A stretch of 64,000 bases of DNA, taken from assembly GCA_036346255.1 (NCBI GenBank), contig CM070623.1, positions 4,010,407 to 4,074,406 on the forward strand, given 5' to 3'. The position numbers and the translations under genes were made by a program. The notes under the pieces are model-generated. The model saw only the letters and a program-made list of their open reading frames with translations. It did not search any database and had not been told where the DNA came from. Origin of the DNA: Ampelocalamus luodianensis. Taxonomy: Eukaryota; Streptophyta; Magnoliopsida; Poales; Poaceae. This document shows positions 1-11,249 of this stretch, piece after piece. The first letter of the stretch is position 1; each line of letters starts with the position of its first letter.

Positions 1-339
1 AATGAGGAACTAATTGTTATGATGAAGAGGTCGATCGAGCGATGGAACAAGAGTTCCATATGTTTATGTGCAATTTTTGTGGTTTGGACCCGAAGAGATA
101 GATAGCCTAAAGTATATTTGGTTGTTCTGGAAGATGTGGGGATACTGGAAGATGGCAAATTGCTAGAACTATCTCGAGTCTTGGAGCGGGGAATATAACG
201 TTTGTATGACCTGGTGTTCAGAGGAGGCTTGAGGTATTTGGAGTGTGAGGTTTCATAAGATCCATTAACCAGCGAGTATTGTCGCATCTTCAAGTCCTAT
301 CCGTTAAGTGGTTCTGGTCAGGTCGGTAAGTGTAATGAG

Positions 340-445
340 GCATAATACGTCAATTGCATCAAGGTGCGGTGGTCCCATATGTCCAGAGGAAAATGACTTG
401 AAGCTAGAGGTCTGCATGCGCGAGCCTTATGCGTAGTCGTTCACG
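340..445 (+). pseudogene. Chromodomain remnant at end of gypsy pol
   Basis: Read in two frames, the stretch at about 361-440 gives KVRWSHMSRGK followed, after a one-base shift, by LEVCMREPYA. This is the pattern of the C-terminal chromodomain of plant chromodomain-bearing Ty3/gypsy integrases (K-V-x-W-S-x-H ... W-x-x-E ... M-R-E-x-Y-P). The same position in the element at 7443-16861 has a matching MREIYPN block. No open frame longer than about 40 codons survives. The domain normally steers integration toward marked chromatin; here it is a fossil. Confidence 0.6.
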
Positions 446-819
446 CCTGTATGTGTTAACACTTGTTAAGTTCAGCTTGGTGCTCATTCAAGTGGATCGT
501 TGAGAAGAATTGGGGTCGAATTCTATTTAAGGGTAGAATGTAATACCAAGTCTATTTAAGTGAAAAGAAAGTATTAGAGAGAAGAACCAACTAGAAAAAT
601 AGAATTAACAGAGGATTAGAGGGGTTTGTGCAATTATTCGACAACCTGGCCTCGGGCTTTGGCCCAGATGCCGTGGAGGGCTGGCCACCATTAAAAGAGG
701 GGAAAACCCTATGGTGGTACTGTAGCACGGCGTGCTACAGAGCCGCCATCACATGATACTTCCATGAACAAGATCGCCCCGCCTCCTTGCGCTGTCTCCT
801 TTCGGTGCTGCCGACCAAA

Positions 820-854
820 AAGAAGAAGAAGAAGAAGAAGAAGAAGAAGAAGAG
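820..854 (+). repeat. (AAG)n microsatellite
   Basis: About 11 uninterrupted AAG units followed by a purine-rich tail, inside the LTR. The leucine-run ORF on the opposite strand is an artefact of this repeat. Confidence 0.95.
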
Positions 855-1919
855 GAAGGGGAAGAGGGAGAGGATCTCCTTCGTAGGGGTGGTTCGTCAT
901 CTCCCTACGATTCTTCAAGGGTAACCTCAATTCCCCTTTGATCTGATGCGTTTTTGGATAGTTAATCAATGTCGGTAGTTCTGTCGCCTAAGGGCAGATC
1001 GTGTTAGAGGGACGTTTTGATATAGTTAAGTGCGGATTCAGTCTCAAACGTCTCCTAAGAAGTTGTAGAGGATGTCAATAGCTTTCAATGAAGTGCTAGA
1101 ACATAATTTTTCGACCTCTGTAGCGAAAGTTATGAATTTATTGGTGTGGCTGTTCTGCAACTCTGTCAGTTTTTGGACAGGTTTTAGTAATCTAACCTTT
1201 ACGATCAGTTACAGAGATAATTAGAGGATATCAGTATAATGAAAGTTGTAGATAATTATCGTAGCTTTCAGGGAAGCACAAGAACGCGAAATTTGGATAA
1301 ACGAACTGAACGTTATGATAGTTTTAGTGCTCTGTCCAGAAAGTCTGACGTGAAATCGATGTTTTGTTAATCGGCTTAAAAGTGATTTTAGATGTCCGAA
1401 TCAGGGGAGCTCACCAACTAGGTTTAGTTGGAAAATTTGATAACCTTTCAATGAAGTCCAAGAACACCTTATTTGGACCCCTGTAGTGAAAGTTATGAAT
1501 TTTAGAACTTGACTGTTCACAGAGGGCAGTTCAGCACTTAGGAATGTGGGGTTGGGATCGCGTTGCAATCTACTATTTGATGAGTTCGCTATATAATTCA
1601 TGTTTTTGTTACTGTGGTCTTAGTTTATGTTCTTAATGTATTAGGTGGGGTTTGGTTCCAGAGGCAGCACCGTCTTCACGTCCTCCATTCTCATGCGGTT
1701 AAGGCAAGTGCATTGTTTGATTCGTGGTTGTGATTGATTGGTCATGTTTGAGTGCTTTTCGATATGTGATAGCATAATGAGATTGTTGGCATGTTGTTGG
1801 TTTAAGATTTGTGGATGCTTCAAATATGTTTATGCTCTATTGTCGTATGATGCTATCGTCTTGTGGTAATTTGATGATGATTAAATGATGAGCATGTGCA
1901 TATTGAGATCATGTTGAGG

Positions 1920-2109
1920 CTTGGTCACGTGGTGACCAAGTATATTTTCCTTGAGATCCCGTCATGAAGGTGACGGGCTCGAGATCCCACACTCGTGGAG
2001 TGTGGTTGAGGTCCCCAATACTTGCGAGTATTGGGCAATTGGTCCTGCGTGCACGCATGTGCATGGGTATGCGGCGACGGTTGCATACTTTGCATTACCG
2101 TGTAATGCA
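1920..2109. other. Array of six short hairpins in the LTR
   Basis: Stems read from the sequence: CTTGGTCAC with GTGACCAAG (1920-1940); CCCGTCA with TGACGGG (1958-1977); CCACACTC with GAGTGTGG (1987-2005); CCCAATACT with AGTATTGGG (2014-2035); GTATGC with GCATAC (2067-2088); TGCATTAC with GTAATGCA (2091-2109). A 12-bp palindrome TGCGTGCACGCA lies at 2046-2057. Loops are 3 to 10 nt. The second to fourth hairpins directly follow a GAGATCCC or GAGGTCCC tag. The counterpart in the other gypsy LTRs keeps the pairing with altered bases. Confidence 0.85.
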
Positions 2110-2689
2110 CAAAGAAAGATAAAGAGAAAGGATCCTTGAGCATTGCATTTGCATGTGAGATGTATTATTGTTGATCTCCTATATGTATGGATGCCGATGT
2201 TATAGTTTTATTCAGTACTTGCTGAGTCGTGGACTCACTCTGCTTTTAATGTTGTTTTAGGTACCCGATCCAAGAACGACATGCATGGGGGAAATAGAGT
2301 GATAGTCACACACACACACACATCATGAACCAAATAAAGATGAATTAAACTTGCACCATGTTTCTTAGTGTTGGGCTTAATTGCTCAAAGGTTATTATGT
2401 TATGTTTCATGCAATGGATTAAGTGTAATAATTATGAGTAGTGGAACTTTATACTTCTCTAGTTTTGTTAGTCACTTAGCATGATTTGATTATTTATTGT
2501 GGATTAGAGTTGATGATTTACTTATTTATGATTTACATGTATATTGGAATCCCCTTTGCAACTGTTTTTACAAGGGAGGTTCCGCAGAAATTTATTAGCA
2601 ATTGCCTTGGTTAGTGTTATTTAATGTTAGTTCAGTAGCATTCCAGGCTCATGGCGGGCTAGGGTGTTACATTTTCAACATAGAACCTT

Positions 2690-5600
2690 TCGGTCCCAAT
2701 TTTACATAAGAGGGCCAATCGGCCAAATCTAAATAACAATAACACAAATAAATTGAAGCGGAAGATAAACTTAAATAAAGAGGGAATAACCGAGTTTGTA
2801 TGCCCACAATCCCACAAGCAACCAACTGGAGTTAAAGCCGTTGCACCCGCTGCTCACTCAATAAATAGATAATCGTTAGAGTACAAAGTTGTACTCATGA
2901 GACTTTCAAAACAAATAAGGATGCATGTAAGTATCAAAGGAAGGCTACTACACTAGTCAATTTTAGCATAAAGCAAGTTTTGTATATAGATAAACAATAA
3001 AGATTCTAACTAGCCATTTGCAAAACATTTAGAAAACATTTTACAAAGAAGAAGTAATGATCATCAATGGTATAATCTCCAATTATAAACAACACACGAA
3101 CATCCCATTCGTGGCAACATAAGATCTAAACAAACTAGCATAAAGATATAACATTCCCAACCATAACCTGCACTTAATTTTCCAAAAGACTAATCAGGCT
3201 CGCTTTCCCACAAGTGTTGTCCATAACCTAGACGAGGCTATTCGAATAGATTTAGTTACTCACAGAGTTGTACAGCTTTACCCACACGATATGCATTCCT
3301 CTTAATGTCGCCAATGCACTCTTCCATAGGAGTGTGACTGAGGTAGCATAACGAGGCCGTTACAATGTCATGTCCTAACTATCAAACCACCCGAGGACGG
3401 TCCTATGGCGACAAGATCGTCGCTCAACCACGGAGTAATCCCGCACGTAAGTAAGTCTCTCTCAACAAGAGACCCTTAAGAGCAAGTAAGGCGACCCTTA
3501 ACATGCCCCCGCGAGATTGACAAGAGAACAATTACATACATAACAATAACAATTGTCAATCCCATTGTGTTTTAATAGCTAACACATAACAAATTATTAA
3601 GCCAAGCCTTCGCCATTATCCCGGCGTGTGGTTGCACGTAAGACTTGGTTCATCACACCACAGACCGGTCCTTAAATACTCAGACAGGGCTACACAATTC
3701 CATAACAACAATAGTAATTCATCATCAACCTACACCCGTCCAAGTTAAGAACATAAAACCGATGCCCAACAAGTTCACAAACCACAGATGCGAAGATCTG
3801 AAAACATTCCTCAAATCCAACATAATCCAATCCATAAAATCCTCAAGGTTCATTAAGATTCAATTCAATCCATCGGCCGATGGACTAGCTCCATCAACCA
3901 TTTTCGCTACTACTACGAGCATGGCTAAGCATCGTTCTACAAACTAGCAAACAACCCATATAACATATAACCTTAGTCATTCAAGGTAAAGGGTAATCAA
4001 CATTCAAAGGAGGGCTAATGCAGCAATTAGAGATTAACTACTTCTACTCATAAACATACATTTCAAAATAGCATGCAATTGCGATAATAAAACTCACACA
4101 AAACTTTTAAAACCATCGAGCAATATGATCAAGAGGAGGGTGCTCGCACTTTGCCGGTATCACAAGTTCATTCTCAGGTTACACTTAATTTGATCTCACG
4201 AATATAATGGCATCGTCGAAACCTAATCGAAAGACGATATTGCAATAAATACCAAAAATTCAAAATACTCAAAAATGCATGAAATTTATACAGAGGTAGC
4301 TTATGATTTAAGATGAATTTCAGTGAAAGAATTATTCCATTTAGATTTAGCATGTGAAAGTTATATCGAATTGAAACTCAAATTTAAAAAAATCAAGTTT
4401 AAAAAGAATATACATCGTTCATACGAATTAAATTCTTTGGTCAAAATTTGCAGAGCAGTTGGGGAGTCAAAGGATTACGAGGTAAATAGAGGACAAAATT
4501 ATAATACCAAACAATTTGGTCCATCCTATTTGGAATTCTTATGAATTAGTTACGAAATTATGAAATTGAAACTATAGCAAAAAGGTCTACTGTTATTTGA
4601 CATGCAAATATCCTAACATCTTGCCTTCTAAATAGCTTCACTACTTTAGATTGAAATACTATTGGCCACTACTAAGGAGGTTTACTTATAGTCTTACGAT
4701 CTTTGTATTTAATAAATTTCTAGCTCCTAACGGAATTAGAAACCATTAGCTCACTGTTGATTTTGAATATCAATACATGTTTGTCAGGTTGGAGAACTCT
4801 TTTTAGATCAACCTCTAAAAGCTATTTAACCTAACAAAGCTTTTCCATTCACTAGCAAACGAAGACAATGACATCAAGTTCAAAAAATGTATTCTCCATA
4901 CCTTCTCTACTCAACAATGCATGAGTAAGATTTGGTTGCATCTGTTGATTTCAAAATTCATATCCACTATCGATTCTCGATTGCTAAAGACAAGATTGAT
5001 TTTAGTTAACTCTAAGTATCTAGGTCAAACATTTTATACTACTTACTATCCCTTAACTATTTATCTAATTAGCTTGACTGATGTTCGAAAATGCTCTCAT
5101 TTAGGTCACTTCTAAAGACTTTTCAATAAGGTTGTTCCTAAAAGCTTAAGTGTTAAAAGGCTAAATGAATCAATAACCCTTTTAGCTACTAGACTCAACA
5201 AGGTCATTAACCGAAGAAAATCTTTGTTATCTACAGATCACACATCGATGATTTCTAAATACAACCACCCAAACAAAGTTCTCGATTTGGTTGCCACAGG
5301 AACTAACTTGTTTAATCTATCGACAAAAGTGCAAATTTCGATTCTCGCCATGCACCTTCAATCTGCAGGTTCTTCTAAACTAAAATGCTATACTGGTCTT
5401 CCTAAACCCAAAATCCCAATTACTAACTTAATTGAATGACTCAAACACATTTCTAATCACGCTATACCAAACAAAAGTTCGTTGACAAACTACAAACATT
5501 GAGCCAATTGCTCGTGCAACCTACAATGTAACAAAAACTGAGATTGAGGTGTTGTCAACACATTTTCTCTCCGAAATCAAGTGTTCAAAAGTCAATTAGT

Positions 5601-7345
5601 TTGAGTAAACTACAAGTTAATCAAAAGGGCTAGCAGCAAAAGGATTTAGTTGTTCTTACTGATGGCACTACTACACAAAGAGAGAGTTGATTCCAGAGAT
5701 AAGAACAGGGAGGTCAGCACTCAGAAAACTCGCGGCTTGGGTCAAGGCTCATCGCGGCGGTGTGATCCTGGTGGCGTGATCCCGAGCAAAAATGGATCCC
5801 CAGCCACAAATAACCCAAGGGTGCCGGCGGTGAGTGCTCAGTGACGGTAACGGCGAGCAACGCGAGGTGCGGCGAGATCTACGGCTATCATGCCAAAAGC
5901 AAAACAAGGTGGCCAAACTAGCGTGACGCATGAGTGACCCGAGGCTCGTGGATCTCACCTGATGACGCGGGTCCGAAGGTCGCGGTGTCGCGCTCTGTTG
6001 GCGGAGGCGGAGATGACGGGCGCTCGTGAAGAAAACGCCCGGACAGCGAGGTGCTCGGGAGGTGCTCGTCGGGATCCTCGCGACACCGTGAACACATTCG
6101 AGCTCTATGAGGGCGGAGCAAAGACTACGGCGCTGGGACAGGGACGACGCGGCGCGACCGCGGAGCTTCACGGCGACATGCTTGGCCCGGCAATGCGAAG
6201 GGGCAGCGAGCTTAGGTCGAGGTACAAGACCTCAGATCCTAAATAACGCATCATTTAGGAGGAGACTCACGAGCCCAAATGGCGTGGCGGAGCGCATAGA
6301 GCGCACCGAGACAAGAAAGACACCTGGCGCCTGCGCTACAAACGAAGACAACGGCGATGGTAAGAGGAAATGGAGGCGATTGGACGTAGAAGGAGAGGAC
6401 GCTTGGGAGAGGAGCTTACCGAGCTATGTGCACGACTAGCATCCTCCTCTCTGATATGAGGAGAAGTGCAACGAAATGGGGAGCAGGAGGGGTTTAAGCC
6501 GGCGATGACGGAAATGGATGCCGTGTCACACGGCGATGCTCGGATCGTCGCGAAGGGCGGTGCGGTCACGCGAAGACGCAGACGCAGCAGAGCCCAGGGC
6601 GCGTGGCCTGGCTCGCACGAGCCAACGGGAGGAAGAAGAAGCCCCGCCACGGGGTCCGGCGGTCGAGACTCTGCGAACGGGCGCCGGTGGCTCGGTCGCT
6701 TGATAAAAATGGAGGCCGGATTTGAGTGGCCATCCGATGGTCCGAACGGCATACTCCGCTTGAGCCCTCCGATCTTGATCCGACGGTGCGCATGCAGTAC
6801 GCTTAGGCGGTTGGGTGGAGCCAAGTTGGTGCGTCAGTCTAACTCGGTCCGGTCTGCAACATGCTAAGCCCAAGTTGAAAACAGATTTGACCAGGAATTA
6901 AATTGTTTTATCCACTTTGACCAGTGTGCTAAAAATAGAAATAAAATTCAAAAAAATATGAAACTTTTTAGAGGGGTTCCAGTGATAATCTAGTACCCAA
7001 ATAAAATATTAAAACTTACTATTCAAGATATAATTTGTATAGTTTAAATTCAAACCTAAAATGTGTCATTGAAATGTGTTTGAATTTTCTGAGAGTTGAA
7101 TCTAGTTCCAAAATTTGGTAAAAATTATATTTATTCATGATAAATGTTATAGTATTCGAATAAATTATTTTAGATGATGATCAAATGTTTTTGTTCCTGT
7201 TTTTAGTTGGAGTTTAAAATTTGAAGTGTATGTTAAATTTGTTTGATAAATTTCCAAGTGCAAAATATTATGCAAATGATTCCAAAATATCAAGCATGCT
7301 GATAAGATGTATACTAAACCCATTAATTAATTTGGGGATGTTATG
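2690..7345 (-). repeat. Family B long LTR (about 4.65 kb), minus orientation, old copy
   Basis: Read on the minus strand, the right end (about 7345 leftward) opens 'cataacatccccaaattaat', matching the start of the family-B solo LTR at 33548 ('cgtcacagccccaactaat'). The following ~450 AT-rich bases, the GC-rich block (5690-6870) and the 'ctcaaaaatgcatga' block near 4270 all have counterparts in 33548-34463 and 51509-53400. The block near 3220 ('cctagacgaggctattcga') is shared with family A LTRs. The left end is fuzzy and I find no TSD. About 700 bp in 4570-5640 is extra relative to the other copy. Overlapping GC-rich ORFs at 5749-6867 are not genes. Confidence 0.65.
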
Positions 7346-7442
7346 ATTGGTTCAACATCGCTTCTCTCAGACCTTACCAAAGATATCACAAGTCGTTTTG
7401 CATGTTGTCCGAGTTTGACTCAAGCTCGCTGCAAGGAGAAAC

Positions 7443-9746
7443 TGTAATATCCCTGAAAGTTTTTGTCGCTTTGTTGAGAGCAGTTGATAGTCATGAAAGT
7501 GACCTTTAGTTTTTTCGCTAAAACCAGGTTTTTAGGGGAAAACGAAACTTCCTGGCACTTGGGCTCGGCCAAGGCCCGAGGGGTGGCCGCCAAGGGGGGG
7601 GCTCCTCCCCAAACCCTAGCCGACCAACCCCTCCTCTCCTCCCTAGCACCGCCCCTCCTCTCCTCCCTAGCAGCCGCCCCCTCCTCTCCTCCCTTGCAGC
7701 CGACCCTTCCCCTTCCCCTCTTGCAGCTCCACCTCCCCACCTCCCCACCTCCTTGCACCCTCCTTAATTCCCCATTGTTGCTGGCCAAGAGCAAGAAAGA
7801 AAAGCCTTGGGTGGCCGGCCAAGAGGAAGAGAAAAGAAGGGAAGAAAAGGAGAGAAAGGGAGAAGGAAGAGAAGAAAGGGAGAAGGGAAGAAGGATCCGC
7901 AACCGGGAACTCGTGGTGATCTTCATCCGCGCAGCGCACCTTCGCTGCGTTTTCGGCAAGGGTAACCCGAGGTTCTTTGTTTTGGGTCGTTTTCTTGTTG
8001 TCCAATTTTCGGATGACAGTAGATCGTGTTCTGCAGTAGCATATATTGTCGTTTTTGGTTAAGGTAAAGGCAGATTTGGGTCTGGGCATCTCCTAGAAAG
8101 TTGTGGGTATCGTAGTTATCTTTCATTGCCGACAAGAATCAGGTCATTCGGACTTCGGTAGCCAAAGTTATGATTTTTTTTAGTGCTATCATGTTTCTGT
8201 GGGTAACAGATTTGACAGTGTCGGTTTAACCTGATTTAAACTTGCTGTTAGAGGAGTTTCCAGAGGGTCTCACCATAACGAAAAATGAAGCTAATTCTCT
8301 TAGCTTTCAGGAAAACTAAAGATCACTGAATTTGGATGAACGAAGAGAAAGTTATGCTATTTTCTTTATTTCTGTCCAGAAACTGAATGCTGTTGAGCTG
8401 CTCTGACTAAAGGGATTGGTAGGGGTAGAAGATGGCCGAATCAGAGGGTCACCCCAACTAGGTTTATTTAAGCAACCTAATTATATTTTCAGAAAGTCCA
8501 AGATCATCTCATTTGGACCCCTGAGCAGAAAGTTATGAATTTTTGAAGTATGCTGTTTGCAGTGACCTATCGCTAGAAATTAGAAAAGTTGAAAATGTTA
8601 AAAGTTAGCGATTTCGAATGTGATGTTAAGTATGGTTTTGGTCCAGTAAGTTAGTCTTAGTTTGGGGTTTTATTTTTGTCCAGTGGCAGCGAGGTCCCAA
8701 GGGCAGCACCTACTTCGTGATCCGCTGCTCGCACGGTTGAGGCAAGTATTCGGTTAAAATGGAAATTCTTGTTGCATGTCATGATTGAGTTGTGTAATGT
8801 TCATTGTTGTCATGTGAAAGTGATGTTGAGATGGCCCTAGTGGTGTTGATGTTTGCATTTTATGACCGCAGCTTATTTCATAATGCTTCGCTTTCATGAC
8901 TAAGGTATATGTTGAATTCTATTGAATGAGAAGAAATAGATGTTATATTCATGCATATCCCGAAAGATCTTGAAACTTGGTCATGAGGTGACCAAGTGAT
9001 TCGCTTGAGGTCCCCGCTACCAATGACAAGCTTGAGGTCCCCACATTTATGAAATGTGGGCAATATGTACTGAGGTCCCGACATTTTGATGACGGCAAAG
9101 GTCCCTATACAAGTTGTTGTATAGGGTTTGGTCCTCGTGTGAGATAGCACAGCATGGGTATCCATTGACGGATGAATACCCCGCATTACCGTAAAATGCG
9201 TAAAGAGTTAAAGAACAAAGAGTGCATAGCATTGTCAAGATATTTTTAATATTTGAAATGCCATGAGTAATGTTGATTAAAGTTGTTCAAACGGTTATGT
9301 CTTTATGATCCTGTAATCTTGTTGATACTTGCCGAGTCCTATGGCTCATCCTTGCTTTGTTTTGATTTAGGTACTTCGCAAAGACGCCATGCATGGGCGG
9401 AGTAGATGATTGAAAGCACGCACCACTTCACAACAATAATGCAATTGTTATTTTAGCATCACATAAGAATAAATAGATCACGAGAAATACCCATAGTTAT
9501 TTTATGATTATGAATGACTAAATAAGTTATGGATATGAGAATGGTGTTATTTGATTACCTTCATATGATTATCCCTTATGCATGAGTGAATTGGTTTATG
9601 AAATTATCGTTAAATGTTATGTTCACTTGTTAGAAAATTGATTCTCATAGATTATACAAGGGAAACTCATTTAAAATTTGTAAATTCGCTCTAGTTGTAT
9701 TTAGTTTTGGTAGCATTCCAAGCTCGTTATGAGTTGGGGTGTTATA
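7443..9746 (+). repeat. 5' LTR (2304 bp)
   Basis: It matches 14594-16861 over its whole length; most differences are 1-3 base indels at CG/CTG/CAG sites. It starts TGTAATATCC and ends GTTATA (CA mutated to TA). The 7500-8100 segment holds opposed CT-rich and purine-rich strands that create many overlapping ORFs; none is a gene. Confidence 0.92.
8975..9200. other. Hairpin array in 5' LTR
   Basis: Stems: ACTTGGTCA with TGACCAAGT (8975-8997); CCCACATTT with AAATGTGGG (9040-9060); CCGACAT with ATGACGG, one mismatch (9078-9095); CCCTATACAA with TTGTATAGGG (9103-9126); GGGTATCCAT with ATGAATACCC, one mismatch (9156-9181); CGCATT with AATGCG (9182-9200). Several are preceded by GAGGTCCC or GGTCCC. 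Relative to 1920-2109 the order is the same, but stem bases differ on both sides of the pairs. Confidence 0.85.
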
Positions 9747-9748
9747 GC

Positions 9749-9768
9749 TTGGTATCGAGCGGTCAGAG
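9749..9768 (+). other. Primer binding site (tRNA-iMet type)
   Basis: TTGGTATCGAGCGGTCAGAG lies two to three bases after the 5' LTR. TGGTATC.GAGC is the usual plant initiator-methionine tRNA primer site, with one base missing relative to TGGTATCAGAGC. Confidence 0.8.
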
Positions 9769-9929
9769 GTCCGCGGCATCGAAATATTAATTTTGACACA
9801 CTAAGCACGAGGTGGGATTGGGTTTTTTTTGCATTGCACTACGCTATTGTCATTGTATGATTATTCTTGAAGGTTTGATACTAGTTATTCTTATGCTTAT
9901 TGTGGTTAGTTTTATTGTGGTGTTCTTAG

Positions 9930-10960
9930 ATGGCAAGAGGCGAGGTCGTGGTCGCGGGCCGGTGGTGTCGCGAGGCCGTGCAATGCCCCGCCAAGTTCGT
10001 AACTCAGAGTGGTGAAGCAAGTCCCGCGAGGTCGAGGAAGAGGTTGCTTCAAGAGCCTCGGGATCAAGCTCCTCCGCTTGTTCCGCTGATGTCCCATTGG
10101 TGGCCTCGCGTGGTACCCGCGGCAGCATTATGGATTGCATCGCGGAACGCCGCGCGCTTGATACCTTTGATGGATTGGGCACTCCAAAGGATGCGCCAAC
10201 CGCCGCGCACATGGAGAGGCACTTTGGTGCTTTGGGGATGTCGCTCGAGATGAGGGCACGCCAGGCATTTCACTTAAGGGCAAGCGGACATCCGTGGGAG
10301 GGAGTCTTGACGCCTAGGATCGCCGCCATGGCCCTCTACATGGGAGTTGTTTGTGGAACAGCTTTAGGAGGAGGTTTTATCCAAAGATCGCTTGTGGAGA
10401 GGATGGAAGTCTCACCGCAGCTACAAGGTGGTAAGATGACGGTGTCGGAATATGAAGCGGGTTTTAACAACTGATCCGCTTTGTACCTGCAAGTGGCTGC
10501 AGATGAGGCGTAAAAGGCTAAGAGGTTTCGCAGGGGCTCTGCAGAGTTCCACAGTCTTGGGAGCGCTAGAATTGCGTGACTTTAGCTCCTCGGTAGAGCA
10601 AGCCGTGGCATGGAGCTAGAGATGCACTTGGGAGGATCTACTGTGCACAGGAGGTACCATGGTCCAGCCGGGCTAGTGGCACCTGTAAGAAGAATTTTGG
10701 AGGAGGTAGTGGGTCATTTCGGCCGCCCAAGAAGTTCAAAGGCCGCCAGATTCCTTCAAGTCCAGAACCACAAGGCCACGCCATCTTTACTTCTGCATCG
10801 CAGTGAGTGGGTTTAGGTTGCGCCTCAGCCTGTAAGGTGGTATGAAATGTTTCAAGTGTGGCAATGAGCATCGAGCGCCGAGTGTTCTTGGTCAGATCTT
10901 GTCGCCATTGTGGTCGGAGGCCACAAGGCATTGTCCGTCGGCGAATCCCGCCAAGATATT
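9930..10960 (+). pseudogene. gypsy gag (broken)
   Basis: The frame at 10097-10474 carries a retrotransposon gag-like segment ending in MTVSEYEAGFNN, which fits the conserved 'MTVxEYExEF' of Ty3/gypsy capsid domains. A zinc-knuckle start, CFKCGNEHR, follows at about 10848. The gag protein would form the cytoplasmic virus-like particle and bind element RNA. At least four frame changes interrupt it (for example near 10010, 10475 and 10820). The start cannot be fixed; ATGs at 9930 and 10097 are both possible. Confidence 0.7.
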
Positions 10961-11249
10961 AAATGGGAACCAGAACCCGCATCGCACCGTAACAAAGCGC
11001 GCTTCGCGAGGTTCGATTCAGATGTTAGCACCACACCTATTCGGGCCTTGGGGTCACCACTTCTATCTTCAAGATCCGGAGGGATGCCACCGCCGGGTAC
11101 TTTTGGCCACCACTGCCTTCAAAGACCGCTTTCTGCTCCAAAGGCCTTCAAGACCTCCCGCAGCTGCCGCACCTCCTTTCGTGGTGTCGGAGTTCCTACC
11201 GCACTGCAAAGAGCGCTAGCTTTCTATGCCATGCCGACGGCAGAGTCGG

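Larger units (their letters stand above)
1..2671 (+). mobile_element. Ty3/gypsy element, 3' part (internal end plus 3' LTR), cut by window edge
   Basis: The last ~538 bases of the internal region are followed by a full LTR. The layout matches the complete element at 7443-16861: decayed chromodomain, spacer, purine-rich tract (AAGGGTAGAA, 529-538), then an LTR opening TGTAATACC and closing GTGTTACA. LTR blocks shared with the other element include the phrase around 'accaactaggttta', the 'ttggacccctg' block near 1475, the 'cttggtcac' hairpin near 1920 and the 'catgcatggg' block near 2281. The two are related but clearly diverged families. The TSD cannot be checked because the 5' end lies outside the window. 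Confidence 0.85.
539..2671 (+). repeat. 3' LTR (2133 bp) of gypsy element
   Basis: It begins with TGTAATACC directly after the purine tract and ends with GGTGTTACA, so it has TG...CA termini. It contains a polypurine microsatellite (820-854), a hairpin array (1920-2109) and a short CA repeat (2308-2321). ORFs in it are low-complexity shadows. Confidence 0.8.

Noticed and set aside
709..969. Poly-leucine ORF on the minus strand
   Set aside because: Translation of the (AAG)n microsatellite.
5666..5682. CACTACTACACAAAG, possible left end of a CACTA element pairing with the right end at 17559
   Set aside because: Flanking trinucleotides differ (TGG left, ACA right), no subterminal repeats follow, and the position lies within a family B LTR. 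A chance match is more likely.
5749..6873. Overlapping GC-rich ORFs on both strands
   Set aside because: Composition-driven open frames in the GC-rich part of a long LTR; no domain, no consistent frame, and similar sets recur in other LTRs (35060-35836, 38369-39300, 47878-48977).
7420..8135. ORFs with Ser/Leu- or Glu/Arg-rich products
   Set aside because: Created by a strand-asymmetric CT/purine tract in the LTR, and repeated at 14526-15256 in the other LTR with shifted frames.
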